A stretch of DNA of 64,000 nucleotides from Elmis aenea (GCA_947652605.1 OX393580.1:13164159-13228158), one strand, 5' to 3'. Numbered from the stretch's first letter, positions 24,431-36,428 are shown. Program-made: numbers and translations. Notes: generated from the sequence alone by a model not told the origin.

Positions 24431-25545
24431 CATAATTAGTGCTACTAGAGGAATAATGTTACTTGAACTTCAAATAATTAAAGATATAATATAAATACTA
24501 TATAAAATATGCTTACAATATCTATAACGACACATAAAAGTTAATTTGGTGGATATAATATTTACAACTGAACATCTAATCTCTAATCCGCTTCGTATGT
24601 TTTCCAACATCCTACTATTCGTAAAAACGAACTCAAACTATCTACATGTCGGTAAACCGCCAATTCACTCACCCATGCGTTGAAGTGCATATTTATGTTA
24701 AAACCATTAAGCGGTGCCTTTTATTGCATTAACTACATGTAGGTAGCGGTCAACTATTGACGATTTGTGGTTGTTAAACACATAATCTTGTTATGACAAA
24801 TTGTTGGAACTTTACCAACAGTTTACTATAGTATAAAACAATTGGTTTAGTTTCATTTACACTGCGATTAAAAAATTTAACAAAATACCGCTGTTGCTAA
24901 TTTAATCTACCAAGCAAATTCATTATTAAAATACACTATTTGGTAAATATCATTAAATTTTTAACATTCGACCAATATATCAATTAAAATGCACGTCGAA
25001 AACATTAATAATAAACATGTAATTAATTATCAGAAAAATTATGAATATAATAAACTGAACGATTACATACATGACTTAAGGCAGATATAAAATTATAATT
25101 TACAAATTGCTAGGATCCTTAAATTACCAGCATGTAGCAGGATTATTATCCGCGTAATTAGGTAATTAATTGCAAATTATTGATATTTAAAGGTCCAACA
25201 TAAAAAAACTATTTATGATACCGCGACTATTTATAACTTTATTGATAGCATAATGAGCGTAGTGAAATTAAGAAATGAACTATGGTAATCTTCAGAATGG
25301 GCTTAACCGGAGCCATCGCTTTACTACTAAGTACTACTACTACTACTAGTATAACGACTTAAAAAAAAATGATTAGAAAATTAGAAGTACATTAACTTCC
25401 ACATTACTTCGGGCTACATATACGGAATGTCCCAAATGCGAGACTCATAAGGGTTATAAAATAGGTGAAATGGGGGCAAATTTGCAAAATTTATTCCTGT
25501 TATTCTAATGTTTCGTTAATTTAAAAGTTATCCAAGAAATTAAAA
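24431..25545. other. Non-coding stretch with a short (TAC)n microsatellite
   Basis: No gene recognised. A tactactactactacta run lies near 25330-25350. Confidence 0.4.
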
Positions 25546-25550
25546 ATATA

Positions 25551-26557
25551 CCGGGTCCAAATGAAGTGTAGTACACCCTCTTTTTTTTCTTTGGTTTTGA
25601 TTTTAGATAAATGAAATTTTAGACATATAATATGTGCAAAAAAACGGGCTTTTTCAGAACATGCACACAATTGTTTCACTTCCGGTTTCACCGGAAATGA
25701 TATATTGTATATTGTAATTTTAAATGGAACACACTGTATATTGTTACATTTTTGGAAAGAGGAAGCGATTTTGGATACAACTGCACTATTTTGGTTAATT
25801 TTTATAACCTCAAATAATTTTTGAAACAAAATTTAATTTTTTATTAAGTGTGCCGTTACCTGCATAAATTTATTTTTATTATGTCAACAATTGTTCCAAA
25901 TACGTTTTTGTACATATTAATTGATATTTAGGTTATCGGATTTGAAGATGCGGAATCGATTTTTTGACAAAAAAATTAACTATGGTGGTACAAGCGGTTA
26001 TTTAAATGGAGCATCTTCTAACGAATCCATCGATACCAATAACTTGTATTTTTATTAAGAGTCTGCTTCAAAAACTTTAAATTATTGTGAAGATATATTA
26101 AGAGATCCTGTTAATCGCAGTACACTGTGCATAACTACAACAAAACAGATCATTCAAAACTAAAACAAAGGTGCCACGAAAGATCGCTGTGGAAACAAAC
26201 AAATGCTTGTTTAAGTATTTGTACGTCATTGCGGTGGTAGAAAAATGATTACAAAGTCATTAAATTCATTAAAACTTAATAAAAAATTTAATTTTGGTTC
26301 AAAAACTATTTGCGGTTATAAAAATTAACCAAAATAGTGCAGTTGTATCCAAAATTGCGTCCTCTTTCCAAAAATGTAAAAATATACAGGGTGCTCCATC
26401 TAAAATAACAAAGTTGGGGTAATTTTCGGCGAAACCGGAAGTGAAACAATTGTGAGCATGTACTTAAAAAAATCAGCTTTTTTGCACATATCATATGTCA
26501 AAAATTTCATTAATCCAAAATCAAAACTAAAAAAAGAAGGGGTTTGTTTACACCCGG
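25551..26557. mobile_element. CCGGGTG-end foldback element, second copy
   Basis: Same family as 3902-5132. The left end ccgggtccaaatgaagtgta and the right end tttgtttacacccgg are flanked by TA (25549-25550, 26558-26559). The arms are inverted copies with a spacer near 26054-26240. The internal tacagggtgctcc near 26382 mirrors acacactgtata near 25731. Confidence 0.85.
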
Positions 26558-26638
26558 TATAGTTAATTGTTGTGATCTACTTCCTTTATTTCTAGAAATA
26601 TCGAAAAAACTTTCTTGAAGCAGCTTTTTATTCTCTAC

Positions 26639-26895
26639 CAGGGGTCGGCAACACGACAATATTTGTGACGCAAAAAAAAATTCGAAATTGTTTATAGGTC
26701 TGGGCTGGGAAAGTATAAAAATTACGGGACCAAAAATATAAAAATAATTAATTGAATCGAAAAAAACAACAACTTTTAAGCACTCCCAAAATAAGGTCAA
26801 TATCGTTGGCGGAACTCAAGAAACTAGTAAGATTTAAAATTATTATTAATATAAGTACATATGGCATTCGAAGTAAAAAACGTTGCTGACCCGTG
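26639..26895. mobile_element. hAT-type miniature element, CAGGGGTCGGCAAC end
   Basis: The left end caggggtcggcaac and the right end, reverse complement cacgggtcagcaac, match at 12 of 14 positions. This terminus is typical of hAT elements. The 8-bp flanks (ttctctac and ctgtaaac) do not match, so either the duplication has decayed or one boundary is off. Confidence 0.55.
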
Positions 26896-27230
26896 CTGTA
26901 AACCTCAATCGCCCCAATCTAATTAAATTTTGTATTAGACTTTTTGCCTGTGTTGGACTATTAACACAATCTGCCATTAGTTGGCCACTAATTGAGTAAA
27001 AATACAGAAATTATGGAGATATGTTTTAATTTTAACAGACCTTTGTATTGCTATTTTTTTTAAATACCATTATGGACTAACGGTCAGGTGTTCCAAAAGT
27101 TGTTTGGTATAACTTCTTACCTGAAACAAAAACGATAGGCTTAATTTACACACTAAAACAATATAATGCGTCATAGATTGTTCGACATTAAACTAAACAC
27201 TCGTTTTATTTTAACATCGGTAAAGGTCTA
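26896..27230. other. Non-coding stretch
   Basis: Nothing recognised. Confidence 0.35.
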
Positions 27231-27234
27231 ATAG

Positions 27235-27355
27235 TATATTATATACCAAAGTAGAGAAGTCAACTATTCGGGCCCTTAGATCCCTCGGCGCTTCGCGCCT
27301 CGTGATCTAATCTGAGCCCTCAGGCTATAAGACTTCTCTACCGTGGTGTATATAC
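27235..27355. repeat. Hairpin-forming miniature element
   Basis: The arms tataccaaagtagagaagtc and gacttctctaccgtggtgta are inverted copies, and the loop contains a GC-rich stem (gcgcttcgcgc). It stands out as a GC-rich island in AT-rich DNA. A further inverted pair, cactactagtaa at about 27364 and ttactagtagtg at about 27902, may mark a larger element of which this is one end. Confidence 0.6.
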
Positions 27356-27520
27356 TATTTTTTTCACTACTAGTAAGACAAACCCATTTATGTTATGTAC
27401 GCACTTTCTAACCTAAAATATAAAAAGTTAAGTACCTATCTATTCTATAGAAATATTGAATCTGCGTGTTACTCATCTTGCTAAATCACTATTGTTATTA
27501 AAAAACATTGTTTTTAAGCG

Positions 27521-27727
27521 ATGGTTTCATCTAAAATACTGACATTATTAAAACTTTTCTTTTTTACGTTGTGTCAATCGACGGTGTGGATATTGACAAC
27601 CGTCATTTATTACGGCGCGAAAGTCGTGTTATTTAAATACACCAAAGTTTTTAAAATTAAATTAATTTATTTAAACAACGTTTTAAATGCTAAAATACCA
27701 ATAAAGAGAATTTCTCCATCATACTAA
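27521..27727 (+). other. Short hydrophobic open frame, unknown
   Basis: A 68-codon frame with ATG. Its first 35 residues are mostly hydrophobic and could form a membrane segment or signal anchor. No family is recognised, and it lies between the inverted actactagta motifs. At this AT content such a frame can arise by chance. It is listed because it is the only frame here with a plausible membrane-type composition. Confidence 0.12.
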
Positions 27728-27919
27728 ATCGTCCTATAATTTTTTTTTCTTTAAAACTACAACAGCATTATCAAAAAATATAAATTTGTTCATTATTCAC
27801 CAGTGGTTAATAATGAAAAATTGTTTACCTGTAACCATGCATAGGTAGAGAAATTGAATTTCACGGCATTCTAATAATATACGTCATAATGCTACGCTAT
27901 ATTACTAGTAGTGAAAAAA

Positions 27920-28905
27920 ATATATTGAGATTATTAACGCTTGATAATAAAAAATTTAAAAAATATTAAGATAATAATAATAACAGTATAGTAAAACGAA
28001 ATTAAACGATTAATTTAATAAGCTTTGTTGTCATACCTTTTGGTAAAAATAAAATTTGAGCACCCTTAACTTTTAAAAATGCAATTGCCATGTTAAAGCT
28101 AAAATAGTTTTCACGTTAACGAGAAGCACAAAACATTTAAGAATGAGACATTTACATCACATATTTAACTGTCAATATCTTTCATTCATACGTTTTTATA
28201 TACAAAATTAAATTTATTTTATGTGAATATGTTAACCACTCGGTTTTTATTACAATCGAAAAGAACAAAGGCCCATTTGATTTAAACAATTTATGTTAAC
28301 AGCAGACCTACTAACACATAAAGTAGAAGATATATTATCGTTGCACGGTTGGACATTTTAATATGTACTTTTTACGACCCTTTCAAAGCTTTATGACTTT
28401 ATAACTACAGCTAGAATTTTATATAATTATCACTTTGTTGCGTTAGTGTACCATGAAGAAATGCCCACTATTTTTTAAGTTTGATAAACTCGTAGTTCAC
28501 AAGATATTACCCAACAATCATTACAAACATATTACTTTAAAAAAAAGTCATTATTGAGATGCATGAGAAATATCTAATAAATGTCATTGAAACATTGAAA
28601 ATACTCATCTTTATTCTTAATATTATGCTGAAAAGAATATTTTAGTTTTTGTTGTTACATCTTGTTTATCTTATCACTCTAATTGTTCATAAATTAAAAT
28701 AAGTATTGTTGTGCAGTTTAGTAGTAAGTCTGTAACATTATGCTACTGTACCATCTGTAATAAGAGAAATCAATTACGAAGACTTTATTGTTAACGAACT
28801 TTATTTAAACGGGGTGACATTATCGTTAAAGGTTTTTTTTTTTTATAACTGAGTAGGTGTGAAGTTCAAAACATTAATAGCTTATGATTTATGATCAATT
28901 ACTTA
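27920..28905. other. Non-coding stretch
   Basis: AT-rich, no gene or element ends recognised. Confidence 0.4.
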
Positions 28906-28909
28906 AACG

Positions 28910-29082
28910 GGCAAAGCTGGGCAAATACTGGCCAAAAATTACTTAAGTCTTAAGTACTTATGACAAGTACTTTGACCATAAGTACCACTGCCGCTTCTTT
29001 TAAAAGTACTGATTCTTAAGTAGGTACAAGTACTTGCAAAAAGTACTTAAGTATTTCTCAAGTACTTTTTGCTGATATTATT
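28910..29082. repeat. AAGTACTTAAGTAC-rich repeat, likely hAT subterminal region
   Basis: Starts near gcaaagctgggcaaatac and continues with dense tagged copies of agtactt and aagtac in both orientations. Such motif clusters are typical of transposase-binding subterminal regions. No partner end is found, so it is a fragment. Confidence 0.5.
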
Positions 29083-30284
29083 TAGAGACTACAGCATTAC
29101 AGATGTTACTAGTATAAAACCCTTTTTGATGTAAGCAACCAATTAAAAATATTACAGAATATGTAAATTTTTATTAAGTACTTTATAATAGTAAATTATT
29201 ACAGTTTATTAAAGAAGCAGTTAAAAATTTTCCACAGGTAAAATTAAAAATGGATTTTGAAACGTTTTCTTATGACATTTTTCTCTAAATTGGACATTTC
29301 TGGCAGTTTACAACGCGAAAATGTATATTTCGATTTTCTGAACGCCCTTTGTGTGGTAGACTAAAACATATTTGTTTAAAACTAATTTCCTAGTAAATCA
29401 AAAACTTTTCTTTCTTTTACATTTTTATAAAAACTATACCTCAATTGCCATTTGGGGCGGTATTTAAAACACAGGAAAGTTGTATCGCCATATTAATTGA
29501 AAGAACTTCAACAAATCTTGATTGTGACATATAAAGAAGTTTACATGTAGATTTAAACATGATAGTTGGTCAATCGACCATGTAATAGCTATCCAACTTC
29601 GGTACAGCGGTGCTAACTAACTACTGACTACTAAACCGAGTCAAGTTAAGGCGAGCTAAGCTTTATTGTGCTTGTTTTACAACAAACAAAACAGCAACTA
29701 CGTCTGCATTTACTTGTTTATCGTTTTCCTCTTGAAGTTGTTTTGCGGAATTTACTCATGTACAGCGTAGTCTAACAAAAACAGAAATTTTAACTTTCGC
29801 ATAATTTGTCTATTTTGTTGTCGATTTTCGCGACTTTGATTTCAACTTGCCAAAGTAAAAGTTCTTATCTGCGATAGTTTTCCCAAAAATACACGGTTTT
29901 AAAAATTAAACTCAGAGTTTGTTGTTCTAATAAAGTCTATGAATATATTTTTGAGTCTAATATCCAATGGCAAAGCTATAACTTTTGGCCCCCACCCTTT
30001 TAAAATTATTATTATTATTATTTATATTATTAATTTATAGTAGCATCCAGAAAGTATTGTGATGGCAAGCATTTTTGATTTCAGGATTTCAACGAATTTA
30101 CTCTTTGATCTTTTTGTATATTGTTTTGTAAATTTTGCTTTTTTTGAGGATAACGTGATTGTATGTCGTAAAAAAGCATGAAACGTCTTTTGACAGATGT
30201 GATTTACGCAGCCCTTAGCGACACTTCAAACTTTTTATGTACAATATTACACAGACACACACACGCACGACCACAAAATATGAC
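29083..30284. other. Non-coding stretch
   Basis: No gene recognised. Small (ATT)n run near 30005-30030 and a CA-rich microsatellite at about 30250-30270. Confidence 0.4.
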
Positions 30285-30288
30285 TTAA

Positions 30289-30910
30289 CCCTTTACTGCG
30301 CAAATTTTTTGTTTTTGGTAAAAAAATTATATATTATGAAATTTTATGTGTAGAATTTAAAAAATTATGAAAAAAATTAATTGTTGCTAATTTGTTAATT
30401 ATTGTTAATTATTACAGCGTTGCACATATGCATCATTTTGTCTTTTGGATATTATAAACTATGGAACTCAAAATTCAAAATAATGCACATGTGCAACTTA
30501 AAATATGAAATGATGCATATATGTACTTATACTCATGTATTTTTTTATCAGGAAAATTGAAAAACAATATAAGTTTATGCATTCATTTATAGATGAAACG
30601 TTTTAAAACAATTTTTTCCACCATTGAAACATAGGGCTGCACTACATTTTTCGCAAATAACGAGAGTAACGTCTTTACATTTTGGTAGTTTACACCGAAG
30701 ACGATTATTGTGCCAAATTGGCCAATGTGCCGACAGGCTCAAGGGAAAAGTTTCTAATAAAAGTATAATCTTCGTCAAAAGATTCATCAAAATTATCCTC
30801 ACTTTCAGATAAATTGGCAATAGCCTTCTCTCTTTTTGTGTGGGGGGTCTTTCTTTCTCCCAAGCCGACATTTTAAAATTTTGAGTATCACTAGAAATAT
30901 TTTTTAACAA
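30289..30910 (-). mobile_element. piggyBac-like deletion derivative, right end lost
   Basis: TTAA at 30285-30288 is followed by ccctttactgcgcaaa, a piggyBac-type terminus. The minus strand carries transposase C-terminal sequence close to this end. The far end is not found; the copy fades out near 30910, shortly before another element starts at 30966. Confidence 0.7.
30605..30880 (-). pseudogene. piggyBac transposase remnant: acidic N-terminus next to C-terminal Cys-rich domain
   Basis: Minus strand. The C-terminal frame reads LRCKLPKCKDVTLVICEKC and then ALCFNGGKNCFKTFH, the cysteine-rich C-terminal domain of piggyBac transposases, which binds the terminal repeats. Just upstream in another frame lies ESEDNFDESFDEDYTF, the acidic N-terminal type of sequence. 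The whole DDE catalytic domain is missing between them, so N- and C-terminal coding ends were joined by deletion. No function as transposase is possible. Confidence 0.75.
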
Positions 30911-30965
30911 AGTTTAATAAAATAAAGGTAAAACAAACTATTTCATCTACAGAGTAATAGGTATA

Positions 30966-31420
30966 CAGGGTGGTGCTTTTTTCGATGCTCACCATTGCTA
31001 TCTTGGAAACGGTAAGAGATGCAAGGTCGGTTAAATTAGAGAAAAGGTGGACATTTTTATGGCGATTAAGAATCTGAAAAGAAATCCTGGTTATTTTGAT
31101 TCGTTTTTGATTTATTACAAAAAAACTGAAAAATGTGAATTTAGAAAAATATTATTATCTTCCCTACCATTGACGCTATTTCATTTAAACTTGGTAACTT
31201 TATGTTTTTGACCGTCCTGGGTTTGATGACGTCAACAGAAATGTTCTAAGCCTTATAGATTTCAAGTTGCGATAGTCAACTTTTTTATTTCTTATGGCCG
31301 CCATATTGGATTTTTACACCATCAGACAGACAAAAAAATTAGCTTTTCAGATTGGTAACCAACATACCTTTTTTTTTCAAAAACCCCTCAGGGTTACCAA
31401 TGTAACATAACAGGTCAGGT
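30966..31420. mobile_element. CAGGGTG-type remnant (left end)
   Basis: TA then cagggtggtgc at 30966. The stretch with ggaaacggtaagagatgcaa resembles, inverted, the remnant ending at 41735, so both belong to one diverged family. The right end is not identified. Confidence 0.5.
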
Positions 31421-31479
31421 CACCAACTTTCAATTTTAAATCTACTGCCTCGAATTCGAATGCTATAATAATAATATTC

Positions 31480-31690
31480 TTTAAAAAAGGGGCCCCATTG
31501 TATTGCAATAAGCCTTAGGCCCCGAAAAGCCTAGATCCGCCCCTGCGCAGGACTGTACCGCGTTGTCGTAATTTGTACCGCATTTAAGGTACGCGGAATG
31601 AGCTTTTTTTAAATATTTGGTGGCCCGGGGGGAGCTCGCCCTGGGTGTTGAGGGGGTACCAACCTTCCTTAGTCCGCCACTGCTCATACC
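31480..31690. mobile_element. Fragments of hAT-type ends
   Basis: On the minus strand, cagtggcggactaaggaagg (from about 31685) and caggggcggatctaggc (about 31545) both match typical hAT terminal sequences. The region is GC-rich compared with its flanks. A 68-codon minus-strand frame across it has no recognisable family. No matching duplication was found. Confidence 0.4.
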
Positions 31691-32719
31691 GGTGGTAAAG
31701 TGACGAGCTTAAAATCAACAACTAATGTTTAATAAAATGAAGACACGCTACTTTTCTTTAAAAACTTGTTAAAACATCATGCGGTTTTGTCTCTATGCAA
31801 ATTAAATATGCACTTACCAGAAAAAAAACGTCAGTTTTCTAGCTTTGTTTGTACCACAAAACACAATTATTACTGTGCTGTAAATGACAGTGCGATATTA
31901 TGTGTGCACATAAAGAATTGAGGGCCACTAGTAGTTAAATCAGAAGAGCTTGCACATGAATGACAACCAATTAGCATTTCTAGAGCACAAAAGGCACTTA
32001 TACGTGCTCGCATTCATTGTCTACTACACTTTTAAGACCACTGTTTTGCCCTATTAATTAAGAGTGTAACTCACTAAGCAAACATAGTAATTTGCAATTT
32101 GATCAGTCAATTACCAACTTTAGCATATTAGCATGCATTTATTTCTTATCAAATAACTTACATTTAATTCTTAAACATAAGATCATTATGTACCACTACA
32201 TCAAGATAAGTTTGTTGTGATATTTTTACAAGAGAACGGTATACCTAATTGGTAAGAAAATGCATAGTTTGAAAATCCGGAAAATTTCTTAAGCACTCCA
32301 TCTTCATCGAAAACCTTATTGAATTTTATTTATTCGTTATTAGAAATACAACCGATGGACAACTTCTCATTCTCTAAGCTTTCTTTCACAAACACAACCG
32401 TTTCGATGTATTAAACACATCATCAGGTTTTTTATTGTAAGAATGATTTGTTTTAACATTATTTTTTAACACATTTATTCCAACATTAAACCTATTTTGC
32501 TAATTATTGCAGGAAAATTGCGTATATATTTATTCAACGTTAACGAACCTCCATGAAGCGCTGGTAAGGCTTCCGCCAGAAAATAAAATAAATAAATAAA
32601 TGTAGTTGTATATTTTAAAACTAAAAATCCTTTACGTTAATAAAAACGTAATTAAGAGTACGTTCCCGATACAACTTCAAGATTTTTTTTAATTTATAAA
32701 CGGTTTTGTGGTAGCTATG
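31690..32719. other. Non-coding stretch
   Basis: Nothing recognised. Confidence 0.35.
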
Positions 32720-32722
32720 TAA

Positions 32723-33161
32723 GTCCGCGTTCACAATGAACGTAGCAGAGTAGATAGTGGTTAGTAGTTAGTAATTAGTATTTAGTAGTTGGTGCGTAAT
32801 ACGTAAAAAGTACGTAATGAAATGTTTACTTGAATGCGAGTAATAATCGACTTGTTTGTAGCATAGCACATAACCTCAATTTAAACGCGGAAAGTTGTTT
32901 ATCAAATTTAACTGTCAGTGCCAGGAAAAATAATTAATTTGAAACATTGAAAACATGGATACTTTACTTTGTTTAACAAATTTTAAAGGTCTTGCAGTAA
33001 ATTATTGAAGCAGAGGTTATATGCTGCGCTACAAACAAGCCAGGAATTACAACTATCCAAGTAAACATTTCATTATGTACTTTTTACGTATTACCCACTA
33101 ACTACTAATACTAATTACTATCTACTAACTACTATCTACTACGTTCATTGTGAACGCGGAC
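32723..33161. mobile_element. Harbinger-like miniature element, TAA duplication
   Basis: The ends gtccgcgttcacaatgaacg and its reverse complement are flanked by TAA (32720-32722, 33162-33164). The arms include repeated tagt(a/t)agta motifs (about 32758-32795) mirrored at about 33095-33145. Interior non-coding. Confidence 0.85.
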
Positions 33162-33187
33162 TAAAAATCTATTTTCGTAATTTTTTT

Positions 33188-33266
33188 AAGAATAGCAGAA
33201 ACTTTTTCTGGGTCCACATGTAAACCCTGTTTATCGACAACATAACCGAGATAGCGTAATTCGGGA
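33188..33266 (-). repeat. 79-bp perfect inverted duplicate of Gypsy pol
   Basis: This segment is, base for base by eye, the reverse complement of 33330-33408 in the reverse transcriptase region of the adjacent Gypsy element. It lies immediately upstream of the point where the sense-strand pol sequence begins (33267). Confidence 0.92.
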
Positions 33267-35264
33267 GGTTTTCAAACGACTTGTGGACGCTGGTCTTACT
33301 GTTCGTCGAGATAAATGTCACTTTTGCCGTCCCGAATTACGCTATCTCGGTTATGTTGTCGATAAACAGGGTTTACATGTGGACCCAGAAAAAGTTTCTG
33401 CTATTCTTTACCTACTCCTGTTTCCGTTACTGAAGTACGTCGTGTCCTAGGAATGGCATCGTGGTACCGACGTTTTATTCCTAATTTCTCTACCGTTGTC
33501 TCTCCTATCATTTCTCTAACTAAAAAGAATGCTAACTTTCTTTGGAGTAACGAATGTCAACTAGCTTTTACGGCCATTAAGGAAGCTCTTATTGCTGCTC
33601 CAATTCTTAGCTGTCCTGATTTTAACAAGGAGTTTACTATTCAGACTGATGCCTCAGATTATGGTGTAGGTGCTATCTTGACCCAAACGCATGATGACGG
33701 CGAACATGCAGTTAGTTATATTAGCTGTTCGTTGCAGAAAGCAGCGCGTAATTATAGCACCACGGAAAAAGAATGCCTCGCAGTTGTGTGGGCCATAGAA
33801 AAATTCCGACCATATATCGAAGGTGCTCACTTAACTGTGGTCACTGACCACCACTCCTTGATTTGGCTTAATAATCTAAAGGATCCTTCTGGACGCCTTG
33901 CTCGCTGGAGCGTACGACTCCAACAGTACGACTTCACAATAGTCCATCGCAAGGGCAAGGACCATGTCGTTCCAGATACTTTGTCTCGTTCTGTTCCTAA
34001 ACTTGATGTCGTGGAACCTGCCATTATTCGTTCTCCACTTCAGACTTCTGATGAGTGGTATTGTCGCTTACGTACCTCTATCGAAACCAACCCGGATAAA
34101 TATCCTGTTTGGCGTGTCGACAATGGTAAGATCTTTAAGTATACTTCTCCTCCTATTCGTGGGCTCGATCCAGAATGCGATAACTGGAAGTTTGTTGTTC
34201 CTACGGAACTTCGTCGAGATCTCAACAATGAGAACCATGACTTACCAACTGCTGGTCACGTTTGAGCGTTTGGCCACACGTTACTATTGGCCTAAAATGA
34301 GAGCCTCTGTTGCTAGATATGTCCGGAGATGTGCAGTTTGTGCCGCACATAAGGTAGAACAGAAGAAACCTTATGGTTTTATGGCACCTCGTGCTAGACC
34401 TTCTCGTCCTTGGCAGTTCCTCTGCATTGATATTGTTGGACCACTTCCTCGTTCGCCTAAAGGCTATAGCTTTATTCTTGTTGTCTCTGATTGCTTTACT
34501 AAATACTCTTGCTTCTTTTCTCTTCGTTGTGCTACAGCTGATGCGGTTTGTCGCGCTGTAGAAGATATTTTTTTAGTTTATGGTACATTATCTGTGATAA
34601 TGGTGTACAATTTCGTAGTAGAGAGTTTGGTTTTCTATATGAACGCTATCGTTCTAAAATTCCATTCAATGCTCCTTACCATCCGCAAGCTAATCCTGCA
34701 GAACGCAATAACCGCGTACTAAAAACTATGCTTTCTTCGTATGTTGCTGATAACCACCGAAAGTGGGATTCGCTATTGCCAAAAGTTGCTTGTGCTATTC
34801 GCACGTCCAAACATGAAGTAATTGGTCACTCTCCTTTCTTTGCCAACTTCGGACGTGAGCACCATCTATATGGAGATCACTTGGGACGACCACCCGATCT
34901 CAATGAACCGATTGAAGATCCCGATCGCACTGTTGACGAACCTGGCTTACGAACGAAAGGCATAGAACAACTGCGTTTCGATATTAAGGATCGATTGAAC
35001 AAGGCTTACGAACAAGCTAGCCGACGTTACAATCTTCGTCGACGCCCAGTTGAGTTTGCCGTAAACTCACTTGTGTGGCGCAAAAACTTTGCTTTGTCCA
35101 ACGCCGCTGCTTACATCAACGCCAAACTCGCTGCGAAGTTTATTGATCACTTTACTGTTCTGAAACGTGTGTCTCCTTGGACTTACCAGTTAGCTGACGA
35201 GTCTGGTACAGACGTAGGCACCTGGCATGTTCAAGATATGAAGCCATATCTTGCTGAAGACTAA
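33267..35264 (+). pseudogene. Gypsy-type pol: RT C-terminus, RNase H, integrase
   Basis: From 33267 the frame has the RT C-terminal part (RRDKCHF, LRYLGYVVDKQG) and then, from 33453, SWYRRFIPNFS, the RNase H segment with TDASDYGVGAIL and TDHHSLIWL, and the start of the integrase zinc finger. A stop at 34263 requires a frame change. The integrase core continues with CAVC, CIDIVGP and DCFTKYS in a second frame, and after another shift near 34590 in a third with CDNGVQF (second catalytic Asp), PQANPAERNNRVLK (catalytic Glu) and a C-terminal tail to 35264. GAG, protease and the N-terminal half of RT are missing. Base composition is much less AT-rich than the flanks and the decay is limited to two frameshifts and the truncation, which suggests a fairly young insertion. 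No envelope frame is seen. Confidence 0.92.
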
Positions 35265-35520
35265 TACGACATTTTCTGTTACTTGTTGGTCCACTTTCTC
35301 TTTACTTAGTTGCTTTCCCTACTGGGATTTTCTTTGGGCTGACAGTTTCTATGTTCGTATTTGTCAATGTCTCGGCTTCACCATTTGACGTTTCTTAACT
35401 TTCTGTTTCTTTCTCTTTTCTCTCCTTCTTGGTTTAGGATGAAGAATTGGCCAAGGATGTGTAGTTACCAGGGGTAAAAGCCCCCTAAACACTCACTTTG
35501 TTTTCTACTGTATTGCTTTG

Positions 35521-35551
35521 GAACTTCCTTCTTTCTGGAAATGATCGATGA
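35521..35551 (+). repeat. 31-bp direct repeat in Gypsy 3' region, copy 1
   Basis: gaacttccttctttctggaa and its continuation aatgatcgatg recur with one mismatch at 36398-36428, beyond the LTR-like segment. Confidence 0.8.
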
Positions 35552-36140
35552 TGGATAGATGCGAAGATGACGACAAGCGATTCGTTCTCGGCACCCCGAC
35601 TCTTCGGACTCGGACCGAGCCGCCTCTGTCAGAGTAGTTGAGTGACGGATGACTGCTGTATCTTGGTTTCACTGTGTGATCTCTCTTGGACAGGTGGATC
35701 ACGACAGCGCTTTTCTTTGCCCAAAGTCCGCGATATATTTCTTACCAGTTTCGAGGATAAACCGATTGGTTTTATACCTCTTTAGTTTCAGATCGGTGTC
35801 CTTATCGGCGCTGTGTTATTAGGTTAAGTTGTTTTCTCTTTTGTTCCGATTTCGCTTGGATAAGCTTTCAAGCGTAGTTGGTGGCGCTTGGTCTCCACTT
35901 GTTGTGTGGGATGACATAGATGGCCACGACGCGACGAAGATCTTGTGCGAGGAATCCTTGTCCCCCCTGCTCCCAACAAGCGTGTAGCGTGGAGGTGTGC
36001 CGACTCACTCTAGGGTTACCAAGTGAAGTTGCGGTTTCTTTGGTTTTCTCTTGGACCTTTCGGTTCTTTCTTTTGATTTCTTTTTGTTACTACTTTTCTT
36101 TTAGGAAAGATTTTTTTTCCCTTTTCTTCATTTTTCCTTC

Positions 36141-36156
36141 TAGTAAGGGGGGGATT
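36141..36156 (+). other. Polypurine tract
   Basis: tagtaagggggggatt directly precedes the TG start of the LTR, the usual site for plus-strand priming. Confidence 0.7.
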
Positions 36157-36397
36157 TGTTACGTTAATATTGTCCGATTGGGAGTTAGGTCCTATGAGTA
36201 GTAGTTTCAGTCTATTTTAGTAGCTCCAGTGACCAGTCTATTTCCACGCATGTCGAATTATATTACTTCCGTTTAACGTCACTTCTGGTTTTGACTTGGT
36301 CTATTCGAGAGACACTTGTTTATGGTGAAATAAAGATCCACGTAAATCGTAGTTAATATCGGTGGGTGCCGACTTTGTTAAGTCACGCTACGGCGAA
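36157..36397 (+). repeat. 3' LTR (putative)
   Basis: Begins tgttacgttaat right after the polypurine tract and holds an AATAAA signal at about 36330. The 3' border is uncertain: no clear CA end or inverted match to TGTTACG is found. The segment just after it repeats an internal stretch of the element (see 35521-35551). Confidence 0.6.
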
Positions 36398-36428
36398 CTT
36401 CCTTCTTACTGGAAATGATCGATGGCTA
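36398..36428 (+). repeat. 31-bp direct repeat in Gypsy 3' region, copy 2
   Basis: Second copy of the 35521-35551 segment, followed by flanking AT-rich DNA. It may mark a recombination or template-switch junction at the element's end. Confidence 0.8.

Larger units (their letters stand above)
33267..36428 (+). mobile_element. Gypsy-type LTR retrotransposon, 5'-truncated
   Basis: Contains the pol remnant, a long 3' untranslated region (35265-36140), a polypurine tract and a 3' LTR-like segment. No 5' LTR or primer-binding site is seen because the left part is lost. The element is richer in G and C than the neighbouring DNA. Confidence 0.85.

Noticed and set aside
27280..27335. tRNA-like GC-rich fold
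   Set aside because: No A/B box or anticodon arm pattern; it is the loop of a miniature hairpin element.
31481..31687. 68-codon minus-strand frame with Ser/Pro-rich start
   Set aside because: It overlaps hAT-type terminal sequences and begins in a terminus, so it is probably not a gene.
33267..36428. Endogenous retrovirus with an envelope gene
   Set aside because: The region after integrase (35265-36140) has no long frame or envelope-type features; the element is an ordinary Gypsy-type remnant.
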